This document shows, one piece after another, positions 16,356 through 24,404 of a stretch of 64,000 bases of DNA. Source of the stretch: a virus; IMG/VR virus record IMGVR_UViG_3300036791_000458, positions 1 to 64,000 of that record; one strand, written 5' to 3'. The translations under genes were made by a program, and so were the position numbers. How positions within the stretch are numbered: position 1 is the first letter of the stretch; each line of letters starts with the position of its first letter. The notes under the pieces are model-generated. The model did no database searches and had not been told where the DNA came from. It saw only the letters and a list, made by a program, of their open reading frames with translations.

Positions 16356-18401
16356 TTAAGGTTGATAAGAGTTCGTTGCAGCGAGATACAAACCCTCACT
16401 GGGTTGCGATGCTTTGTACAAACTTTCTACAAGCTTCTCACAGTCATCTCCGTAAGGCGCCTTCCCGTCAGTCGCTTCATCGAAAACATCGTCAGTACCG
16501 TTCTTCTGTGACGCCTTGTAAATGGTAATATCCTTTTCAAACTCTGCCTTCTCAAGCTCGTTAGCTTGAATTACTTGCTTCTCAAGATCGGTGAGTTCTG
16601 ACGCACAGAACAACCCGACTGGACTACAGCTTGAGCTACAGTTAGGGTAACAAGAAGACGTACACTCATCGGGCGCCTTGTCAGTTTTTGTTTGCGCGAG
16701 TAGTTCATCGACTTCTTCCTTCGCCATTGACAGGAAGGTTTCAGCCATGCTTTCGATGTCAGATTGAAGATCAGCAGGAAGAGTAGACGCGGTGTCTTCT
16801 TCATACGTCTGCTCATTTTGAACTGACCATTTCAACCACGCCATTTGAAGAATCAAAGACGCGAGGCGGGCGACTTCGTTCAACCCTTTCCTGAGTCCAC
16901 CAGTAGTCGCGTCAACCGTCTTCCAAGTATCAGGGATAGCATCAGTCGCGCCCAAATCCTTCGCTCTACGTTTGATGTGCTGTTTGACTTTGTCCGGATT
17001 CTTCGCTCTACCTATTGCTTGAATCGCGTTGTGTAGGTCACTGGTATTCGCGATTGGATAGGAACCGTCAGCCATTGCGTGACCTTTGTCCGCCAGTTTT
17101 TCCCGTTCCTTGTCGGACACATCCCGCTTTGTCAGTTCATCGAGCGTAGTCTTGACTTCATCTTTCGACTTGCCCAGTCTCTTTCCCAGTGAAGTACGCA
17201 AGATGTCCATCACCTGCTCGTTTACCTTGTCCACATGGATGCCGACTGCAACCGCCCGAGTAAGAAGATTGTTCCACGCGGTTTCTTTCCCCTCATCATT
17301 TTCGAACTTGATTTTGTTGAAGGTTGCAAGTTCTTTTTTGACCATAGCGCGCTCTGCGAGTTTTGCGACCAATGGATCAACCTTCGCGACTTTCTTCGCT
17401 TTGCCTAGGCAGTGGTCATCGTCACAACCGGGACAATCTTCACAGTCATCGTTCTGACAGGACTCACAGTCACACTCACAACCATTCTTGTTGCCGTCTT
17501 CTTTCTTGAGTTCTTCGGTTGGCACAACTTTTTTGTTTAACGCCGCGAGCACCAACCGTCCAATTTCAAGGTGATGAGTCTTCAACATATCCCGAACTTC
17601 TGCCTTGGTGAAAACTGGTTCAATAGTTTTCGTCGCGAGTCCTTCCATGACTTTGTGCGCTTCATACCCTTCGTCATTCATCCAATTCGCGAGTGCCCAC
17701 GGGTTGTCAATCTCCGGATGATCTTTCATGGCTTCAACTGTGCCTTCCCAGCCTTCGGGTGACTTCTTTTCGACGGATGGTTTGTAGCCATCGTCAACCG
17801 CGTCTCTGTATTTCTTGATGACAGCGGGAAGTCCTGTCCACTCTTTGGATTGCTTTTCAACTTTTTGTTCAACCGACTTGAACTTACGAAGCTCAACCGT
17901 TCCATCGGTTTTGACGAATTCAAAGTGAGCATCCGGATTGCAAGGGTTGTCAACAAGAGAAACTTCTGACGGTTTCGCGGTGTAACGTTTGAATTCTCCG
18001 TCAGTGATTATCCCACCCATGTACTCGCCACCGTGGGAAAAGCCGGTGTAAACACCTTGAAGACATTTCTGCCACGCGGGTTCATCCACAACCTTTGCAG
18101 TACAGTAGATGACTTTAGCTTGATCATCATAGAGCAAGTTAGTCAACTTGCCTACTGCGATTAGTTTGTGCATCTCGCGAAGGTTACCGAGTGAGTTTCC
18201 ACTTGTCGCCTTCGCGAATTCCTGTGACCACGCTTGATAGTATGGTTTAGACTTCGCGTAGTCGCAAATCTCGCCCGTCTTATCCGGTGTTTCAGAGGTA
18301 ACGATTCCAGATACCTCACGCAACGCGGAATCAATTTTTGTGATCGGTACGATCTTCCGAAATGATCCCATTGAAATTGGAGTTCTTGCTGCCTTTTCCA
18401 T
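16356..18401 (-). CDS. XkdF-like prohead protease with Cys-rich and DUF6582-like C-terminal regions
   Basis: 681 aa from ATG 18401, chosen for GGTGAGGAT just upstream. Residues 15-175 resemble XkdF-like phage serine proteases: REVSGIVTSETPDKTGEICD, a candidate His in NLREMHK, a candidate Ser in VYTGFSHGGEYMGG, and EVSLVDNPCNPDAHFEFV. Downstream are two Cys clusters (NGCECDCESCQNDDCEDCPG; CTSSCYPNCSSSCSP) that could bind metal, and a motif AMADGSYPIANTSDLHNAIQ with GRAKNPDKVKQHIKRRAKDL found in DUF6582-type phage proteins. Proteases of this type cut scaffold and capsid arms during maturation. Unusually long for a prohead protease. Confidence 0.75.
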   Translation of the reverse strand: MEKAARTPISMGSFRKIVPITKIDSALREVSGIVTSETPDKTGEICDYAKSKPYYQAWSQEFAKATSGNSLGNLREMHKLIAVGKLTNLLYDDQAKVIYCTAKVVDEPAWQKCLQGVYTGFSHGGEYMGGIITDGEFKRYTAKPSEVSLVDNPCNPDAHFEFVKTDGTVELRKFKSVEQKVEKQSKEWTGLPAVIKKYRDAVDDGYKPSVEKKSPEGWEGTVEAMKDHPEIDNPWALANWMNDEGYEAHKVMEGLATKTIEPVFTKAEVRDMLKTHHLEIGRLVLAALNKKVVPTEELKKEDGNKNGCECDCESCQNDDCEDCPGCDDDHCLGKAKKVAKVDPLVAKLAERAMVKKELATFNKIKFENDEGKETAWNNLLTRAVAVGIHVDKVNEQVMDILRTSLGKRLGKSKDEVKTTLDELTKRDVSDKEREKLADKGHAMADGSYPIANTSDLHNAIQAIGRAKNPDKVKQHIKRRAKDLGATDAIPDTWKTVDATTGGLRKGLNEVARLASLILQMAWLKWSVQNEQTYEEDTASTLPADLQSDIESMAETFLSMAKEEVDELLAQTKTDKAPDECTSSCYPNCSSSCSPVGLFCASELTDLEKQVIQANELEKAEFEKDITIYKASQKNGTDDVFDEATDGKAPYGDDCEKLVESLYKASQPSEGLYLAATNSYQP

Positions 18402-18408
18402 AGTATCC

Positions 18409-18786
18409 TCACCATTCATTGTTCCAACCAACCGGATAGCCGGTATTCCTGCCTATTTGAACCGCCCTATCGTCTTCCAGCGAAATCATCCACGGGTCTT
18501 TCTCGTTCGTGATAGGTAGTACTTCACCAAAAATCTCCAAACAAAAGGCGGAGATGACAGAATAGCCTATCATCACCGCCTTTAGTCTTTCCTCAGAACC
18601 ATCATTCCAGACTCGGCCAGTGAAGATTTTGACTATCTGTCCATCAGCTAGTCTTTGTCTCACCCTATAAATGGTAGGCCATATAGGCTCACCAATATAG
18701 CTTGGATCATCACGAATGTCTTTATCCGGAATCGTTACTAGAGTACCATCAAAATCGATTCCGTACCATCCTTCTTGGGCGGTCAT
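18409..18786 (-). CDS. HAD-superfamily-like hydrolase
   Basis: 125 aa. G-I-D-F-D-G-T-L-V at residues 9-17 is HAD motif I (D-x-D-G-T) and K-I-F-T-G-R-V is motif II (T-G-R). A C-terminal ISLEDDRAVQIGRNTGYPVG supplies acidic residues in place of a clear motif IV. Small, capless HAD-like phosphatase; substrate unknown. It sits just upstream of the protease gene. Confidence 0.72.
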   Translation of the reverse strand: MTAQEGWYGIDFDGTLVTIPDKDIRDDPSYIGEPIWPTIYRVRQRLADGQIVKIFTGRVWNDGSEERLKAVMIGYSVISAFCLEIFGEVLPITNEKDPWMISLEDDRAVQIGRNTGYPVGWNNEW

Positions 18787-18802
18787 AAAAGATTTTTTCT
18801 TT

Positions 18803-19144
18803 CTAATTATCCGTGTTCTTTCTTACTCCTACCGTAACTAGGTCTTCCCAGTGTCCATTTGCACCACCCGGAGTAACTATGTCACTAACTCTGACATAGG
18901 TTCCCGGATTAGGAACTGAGGTGCTTTCAATTGGAGTGGAGTACCAACCTGCGCCTAAGACACTGTCAGGACTAAGCTCTAAATCGCTAAGATTATCCAG
19001 TACTTCTCCCGGTTGCGAATCAGGATGTGCCCTGCTACGATTTTTATAGTAGCTAACCGTTACAGTAGCATCAAGAATAGGATTCCCTGTAACTAAGTCA
19101 GTAACCTTGACTGCAACTTTATTATCGTTATCCCAGTAAAGCAC
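18803..19144 (-). CDS. Small beta-rich structural protein, hypothetical
   Basis: 113 aa from a GTG with GAGG 9 nt upstream. Strand-rich sequence (KVAVKVTDLVTGNPILDATV, VSYYKNRS, GAGWYSTPIE, GTYVRVSDIV) resembles CarboxypepD_reg/Ig-like modules found in phage head or fibre accessory proteins. Not firmly recognised. Confidence 0.6.
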   Translation of the reverse strand: MLYWDNDNKVAVKVTDLVTGNPILDATVTVSYYKNRSRAHPDSQPGEVLDNLSDLELSPDSVLGAGWYSTPIESTSVPNPGTYVRVSDIVTPGGANGHWEDLVTVGVRKNTDN

Positions 19145-19154
19145 TTTAGTTACC

Positions 19155-19469
19155 TCATGTCTCCACCGTGTCTTGTTCTAACAAGGCAGCTTCTTCAACA
19201 TTGACACTGGCACTCAATTGTATATCTAGCGAAACTACCTGCTGGAGTAAGATATCCATTGGCTCCATCGTCATGCTCGGTGGTTCGATAAGCAAATCCA
19301 TTCTCAGTGTATTGAAATCAAGGAATAGAGCATCAAGAAGAATCTTCGGAACAACTGGTACAGTTCCGCCCCACGGGGTTAAACCCCATTCCTCAACACC
19401 CCAGCCCGTATCAGGCTGTGTTCCACCCCACGAAGAAGAATTCCACGGTGCTGATCCCCAAGGTGTCAT
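19155..19469 (-). CDS. Trp/Gly-rich hypothetical protein
   Basis: 104 aa; ATG overlaps the upstream stop as ATGA. The N-terminal 37 residues are a Trp-Gly-Pro-rich repeat (TPWGSAPWNSSSWGG and VEEWGLTPWGG), followed by an amphipathic beta/helix part with alternating Leu/Asp. Such W-G repeats occur at N-termini of some phage structural proteins. Function unknown. Confidence 0.6.
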   Translation of the reverse strand: MTPWGSAPWNSSSWGGTQPDTGWGVEEWGLTPWGGTVPVVPKILLDALFLDFNTLRMDLLIEPPSMTMEPMDILLQQVVSLDIQLSASVNVEEAALLEQDTVET

Positions 19470-22447
19470 GAAATCAACTCAAATCCAAATTGCTCAGAGC
19501 GTTGTTTCAGTAGTTCCCTGTCTCGTTTAACCGACTCTTCGTTCCACGCGACCTTGTACACTTCATCCATTTGCCCGTCACCGTTGTGAAGAGGATGATC
19601 ATGATGTAGAATCGCGTCTTTGCACCAGAAGTATTTTCCTAGTTTCTTTGCGCGCCCAGTCAGTTCGTTGTCACAACCGACATGGTTGTAACCCGTGTGG
19701 AAAAACTCCCCGCCTATCAACGGAAGTAGCTTTTTACCAGCCAGCCAGTGAGTCGCGAGTTTGTCACCCCAGACACCGTCATTCAAACCTATCAGACCAT
19801 CAAGATTCGGGAAGTTCTCGAGCATTGAATCAACCGCGTGACGAAGGAAATCTTTTTGGGGAATTACATCGTCGCCCAAGAACAATATCAGTTCCCCATT
19901 AGCTTGCTCTACACCCTGCGCAACCATCACCGGACAACCCTTACGATCTTCAAGAGAATCCTGCATAGAGATTACTTCGTAGTTAGAATAGCCAACAGTT
20001 TCCGGTAACATGGTCAGCAGTCTAAGCCATTTCTCTTTTCTTTGTGGTTGGACGGTTGGAATTACGATTGAAACTTTTGGTTCTTGTGTATGCAGTTTAA
20101 CTCGAACCGGAACCTTTGGCGCTATACTCAACCCGTATAGTTTGTGTAGCACATCCTTGTCTGCTTGGTTTGTTCTACTTTGATACATGAAAATTGGATC
20201 AAAGCTACTACCTGCGTCGATGTAGGTTCCGGATGGATCGCCCTTCGCGAGTTCTGCAATCCATACCTTTGCCGCGAGTCCCGCACAGAAAATGAAAATC
20301 TTTCCTTCACACGAGTGTTTAAGCACTTCTGGCAGGATTCTTCTATGATCTTCGAACGCTTCAGTCGGACTTATACCTACATAATTTTTGATCTGTAGCA
20401 AGTCCATGACACCGGAGCGTAAATCACTGGGGCCGACAAACACTTTCTTGTCTGGCGGGTAGTCCTTTACCGCCATCCAAAACTCTTTGACCTTCTCAAG
20501 ATTGGAGTCAGTCCGATGAAGAAGCGTGTTGTATTCTTTTTGATTGTCAAAGTCTACAACATAGGCACGACCTTGAAGATAACGATATGCCTCCCGTAGC
20601 TTTTCTGCGAGTTCCACTGAGTAGGACTGGCCATCACAGTTTTTTCCCACGTCACCCCTCATGCACGCCATCTCACCATCACCACGCTTGACAAACGTAA
20701 AGGGAATTCTATTCCGAATCCTGCGAGTCAAGTCTTCGATAGTTACCGGAATCGGATTGAGCTTTTTGATCCAGATGGAATCAACAACTTCCACCTCACC
20801 AAGTTCATCCTTAACCGCATTCATTACTTCCGGCCACGTTGTAGTGTAGTCATGACCACAAAGAAGTTTCTTCGCCTTCGGTTTCCACAACTGGATATCG
20901 CGACGAACGGCGTCATAAGAGTGCTCCGCGTCAATGAATACCATGTCGAATGCACCATCAGGATAGTCGCCTGCTGCGAATTCCATGTTTCTCACATTGA
21001 CTTTCAGGTTCCGAAACGGTGCCATGTTCTTAAGGAAGTTACCGTACACATCGATATGTTTTGCTGCTTCCTTCGTCAAGTCCCGTACATCAGCAGAACC
21101 CTGAAAGTGATCGATTGCAGTCACTAGACCGTGAGGACACCCGGAACACAAAGCGTGGGTAGACTTTCCCTGCCAACTTCCCAGTTCTACAATTGACTGC
21201 ATGGTAGATGCCGTCTTGTATAGCCATAAAAGCTCAGGGTAGGTCATCCAACCTTCGATTGAAGGATCAGCGTAGGGAAAATAAAATTGTGTGTCACGAT
21301 GAAAATCCGGATTGAATGGTTCGAATTCAAGGGCTTTCATTAGATGCTCCTGCGCCTTGTCTATCTTACCCATCCAACCGTTTGCCCAGTAAAGTAAAGC
21401 GTGGGGTTCTGAGGTATAGTGACGGTGATCATTTGCGTAATATCCGTTCCAAGGTATCTCCAAAGATGCGGCAGCATAGCAGGCAGTAGCTTGATAGTTT
21501 TGGTTGTGTTTGTAGAAGTTGGCAAGTCGTAGTAAGGATTCTCTACGATTGCAATCGACATAGAACGCCTTGTTATAGACCTCAACCTGTTTTTCCGGTT
21601 GGTTAAGAATTCCATAAGCATCTCCCATAAAAATTAGACTCTGAGCACGTTCTGCGTCCCAACGGTTCATGGCTACATGACGAGTAAACTCGTGAATAGC
21701 GGACTTCGGATGACCTGTCCACAATAGCTCACGGCCTAAATAATGACTTTGGCGATCCTCATCCGGATTCATGAAGGCATCATAGGCGAGTCCCACAAGA
21801 TACCGTGAGCGATGATTACGGTTAGGTTCCTGCCAGTGTTCTAGGTAGAGAACGGTTTCCGGTAGCATAGACCGTGTCGCATACAGTGAAGCCTCACGAG
21901 GGGACAGAACCTCATGAACTACATTTCTCCACTGCAACAATCTCCGGTCATAGAACTTGCTTTGAATGAACTTCAATGCGGGATTACCGTACTGATCATG
22001 ACTGAAGCAGAAGTTATACTCGAACTGTCCGACACCATTTTGAATCAGACTATTAATGGCATCGATATCTAATGTAGTAAACTGCTCATCACAATCCGCG
22101 AAAGACACATGATCGGATGTCGCGCATGACGCGGCATAGTTACGTGACGCGGAAAAGTTGAATAGCTTATCCCCCGGATTCACTATCGGGGACTCACCGC
22201 CCACCACAAACTTATGGTTTATTTTTTGCGCGAGACTGGTGTTGATGGTAGTAACGAATTTTTCACCTGCCTCAAACACAACACAACCGAGTGAACGCGC
22301 AACATCTGTAGTTCCATCGGTTGACCCGGTATCAACAAGGACAATCTCACCCTGCCTAGACTGGAAATCCCTGAGTGAAGAAACCAGTCTAGGCAGAGTA
22401 TTCGCTTCGTTCTTCGCGATCAGCACTATACTAAAAAGGGGCTTCAA
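19466..22447 (-). CDS. Multi-domain glycosylation protein: GT2 - TPR - methyltransferase - GT-D - GT2
   Basis: 993 aa from TTG 22447 (GTGAGG with 5-6 nt spacing). Residues 1-220: family 2 glycosyltransferase (FSIVLIAKNEANTLPRLV, EIVLVDTGSTDGT, SFADCDEQ). About 230-390: TPR-like helices (HPKSAIHEFTRHVAM, EPHALLYWANGWMG, KAQEHLMKALEFEP). About 410-560: class I methyltransferase (SIVELGSWQGKSTHAL, DMVFIDAEHSYDAVRRDI). About 570-760: GT-D domain with the RGDGE signature at 588-592, as in DUF1792 glucosyltransferases. About 785-990: a second GT-A domain (KVSIVIPTVQPQRKEKW, LILFLGDDVIPQKDF). Lies next to fibre and capsid genes; probably assembles and methylates a glycan on virion proteins (inference). 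Confidence 0.85.
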   Translation of the reverse strand: MKPLFSIVLIAKNEANTLPRLVSSLRDFQSRQGEIVLVDTGSTDGTTDVARSLGCVVFEAGEKFVTTINTSLAQKINHKFVVGGESPIVNPGDKLFNFSASRNYAASCATSDHVSFADCDEQFTTLDIDAINSLIQNGVGQFEYNFCFSHDQYGNPALKFIQSKFYDRRLLQWRNVVHEVLSPREASLYATRSMLPETVLYLEHWQEPNRNHRSRYLVGLAYDAFMNPDEDRQSHYLGRELLWTGHPKSAIHEFTRHVAMNRWDAERAQSLIFMGDAYGILNQPEKQVEVYNKAFYVDCNRRESLLRLANFYKHNQNYQATACYAAASLEIPWNGYYANDHRHYTSEPHALLYWANGWMGKIDKAQEHLMKALEFEPFNPDFHRDTQFYFPYADPSIEGWMTYPELLWLYKTASTMQSIVELGSWQGKSTHALCSGCPHGLVTAIDHFQGSADVRDLTKEAAKHIDVYGNFLKNMAPFRNLKVNVRNMEFAAGDYPDGAFDMVFIDAEHSYDAVRRDIQLWKPKAKKLLCGHDYTTTWPEVMNAVKDELGEVEVVDSIWIKKLNPIPVTIEDLTRRIRNRIPFTFVKRGDGEMACMRGDVGKNCDGQSYSVELAEKLREAYRYLQGRAYVVDFDNQKEYNTLLHRTDSNLEKVKEFWMAVKDYPPDKKVFVGPSDLRSGVMDLLQIKNYVGISPTEAFEDHRRILPEVLKHSCEGKIFIFCAGLAAKVWIAELAKGDPSGTYIDAGSSFDPIFMYQSRTNQADKDVLHKLYGLSIAPKVPVRVKLHTQEPKVSIVIPTVQPQRKEKWLRLLTMLPETVGYSNYEVISMQDSLEDRKGCPVMVAQGVEQANGELILFLGDDVIPQKDFLRHAVDSMLENFPNLDGLIGLNDGVWGDKLATHWLAGKKLLPLIGGEFFHTGYNHVGCDNELTGRAKKLGKYFWCKDAILHHDHPLHNGDGQMDEVYKVAWNEESVKRDRELLKQRSEQFGFELIS

Positions 22448-22458
22448 TTGAACCTCAC

Positions 22459-24375
22459 TTAGTTGCCAAACTTTATCATCTCTCCACCATTCACGGTGAA
22501 TGAGTTATTACCAGAGGCAGTAGCGAAGGTGCCTATGAGCGTAATTGTTTGTGAAGCAGAAAAATCAACTGCCTTGGTAACAACCTGATTGACATCGATT
22601 TTTGGCGTACTGGTTGCTTGACCAAGTTTCAGATTGCCAGAGACCGAACAAACGCCTTTAGTCCCGGTTGTACGCCGAATGATAGTAAACTCAACTTCAA
22701 ACGGATAGTCAGTCGATTGAGATGGCACAGTCTGACTCGCGAAGCTGAGTAACGTCACGACATTCTTCACTGCTAGTCTAATCTGAAACGATGTTGAAAC
22801 CCCGATACGAACCGTTCCAAACGCATGAATCTTCAAACCCCTGCCAATCGCGTCTAAGTATCCCGCAGACATAGCTGGCCCAGTATACAAGTACTGATCT
22901 TTAGTGGTTGACGCGGAAGCAGTCGTGGTATCAACTTTCACATCCAAGACTGCCTTGCTAGAATCGGGCGGTTCGGGAGTTGGTTCTGGGGGTTCGGGAG
23001 TTGGGTCGGGGGGCTGAGAACCACCGCTGAGAGTAACATTCTCAAACGTTTCTGGTGCCATCTTATTCTCCAAACTAGGCATGCCCTGAACTTCAACATA
23101 CAACGTATAGCTACCAGCTACTGGTGCCGAGACTTTACTCAAATCAAACTGCTTCGTATCTCCGGGCATGACTGTAGCGAGAAGGTAAGCGGTTTCACCG
23201 TCAGTAGTTCCCCACAAGTTATACTGGCGAACTGTGTTTTCATTTCCGGTGACTGTAAAACTCAATAGGTTACCAGACAAACTTGCCTTTATTCCAAGTT
23301 TTGTTCTGACACCACCTTGGACGGCGGAACCTTCTTCAAAGTCATCAAGTATGATGGTAGCAAGAAAATCAATCCGCCCACCACCCTTGACATAGTCTGC
23401 ATTCGCCTTCCAAGTATCCAGCCACGTCTGTCCGCCATTTTGACTGATATACTTTCCTAGCGACCACCCGGTGCTACCTGTTAGTGTTCCGTTGAATCCC
23501 GGCCAACAAGACGTGACGTGAATTAGATCGGGATGAGAATTGCACGCGGGAAAGAAACTCTTCGTCAAGTAGTCAATACCGGATGGACTCGCGGAGCTAT
23601 CCGCGTTTGAATCTAGCCATGAAAGACTACCGTCGCTCCTCGCTATGTTGAATCCATTTGCCTGATATTGAATCAAGAGAGGATTGGAGTGTGATTTAAC
23701 CGCGTCACTCACTTTCGTCCAATTTACATTATTACCCGCAACTGAAGCTACGTTCCAAAGTAAGAGCATAGGGCGGGAGTCACCTTTAAACGTGCAGTGC
23801 TCATACTTCGGACTCGAAGCATAACGATCCATCACATGGTTTATCGCGTTGATGATATCAGATTGCATCGTAGAAGGTGTACTACCTTGGTTGCCGAAGT
23901 ACTGCTGATCAATCATGATCATGAAATTCAAACCCAGATTCTCACACTCAGTCACCCATAGATCAACTGTTGCATCGTTTGTGCACGTAGTCTTTGTCGG
24001 GTGATACCAATCTGGAATGAGAATGTCATAACCACGGTCAATCATATCTTGCACGATGGTTTTGATTGTAGCCGGGTCGGTGTCATTCACCCCAATATCA
24101 GGATGATTCGAACGTCCCCACCACAACATCGAATGCATCGCAATACGACCTGTCCAGTTTGCAGGCATCAGATTCCTGACAGACTCTTTACTGATAGTCA
24201 TCGGAGCGGCTGCGTTCTCAGAGTCATCAAACCAGTTTGAATCAACTGATAACCAATTCCCATCGTGGTTGGTTTTGCCAGTGAATAGGTCTGGATAGTT
24301 CGCCTTGTTGTAGTCAGGAGAAGATGTCACGTTGTGTGCTGTAAAGGACTCTACGGTTCTAGTTTTAAACGCCAT
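22459..24375 (-). CDS. TIM-barrel glycoside-hydrolase-like protein (GH71/GH99-like) with fibre-type C-terminal domain
   Basis: 638 aa. Residues 45-345 look like a (beta/alpha)8 hydrolase: [76 protein letters not shown] and [14 protein letters not shown] beta-sandwich follows, then a Pro/Glu linker (PEPPEPTPEPP) and a C-terminal domain (about 500-638) that is also the C-terminal domain of the 925-aa collagen-like fibre, ending VNGGEMIKFGN. A paralogue without that domain lies at 31240-32628. Likely a tail-associated polysaccharide depolymerase or glycan-binding protein; the GH family is a tentative call. Confidence 0.6.
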   Translation of the reverse strand: MAFKTRTVESFTAHNVTSSPDYNKANYPDLFTGKTNHDGNWLSVDSNWFDDSENAAAPMTISKESVRNLMPANWTGRIAMHSMLWWGRSNHPDIGVNDTDPATIKTIVQDMIDRGYDILIPDWYHPTKTTCTNDATVDLWVTECENLGLNFMIMIDQQYFGNQGSTPSTMQSDIINAINHVMDRYASSPKYEHCTFKGDSRPMLLLWNVASVAGNNVNWTKVSDAVKSHSNPLLIQYQANGFNIARSDGSLSWLDSNADSSASPSGIDYLTKSFFPACNSHPDLIHVTSCWPGFNGTLTGSTGWSLGKYISQNGGQTWLDTWKANADYVKGGGRIDFLATIILDDFEEGSAVQGGVRTKLGIKASLSGNLLSFTVTGNENTVRQYNLWGTTDGETAYLLATVMPGDTKQFDLSKVSAPVAGSYTLYVEVQGMPSLENKMAPETFENVTLSGGSQPPDPTPEPPEPTPEPPDSSKAVLDVKVDTTTASASTTKDQYLYTGPAMSAGYLDAIGRGLKIHAFGTVRIGVSTSFQIRLAVKNVVTLLSFASQTVPSQSTDYPFEVEFTIIRRTTGTKGVCSVSGNLKLGQATSTPKIDVNQVVTKAVDFSASQTITLIGTFATASGNNSFTVNGGEMIKFGN

Positions 24376-24404
24376 AATAAACCTACTTCCCGTTCGGAAT
24401 TCTC

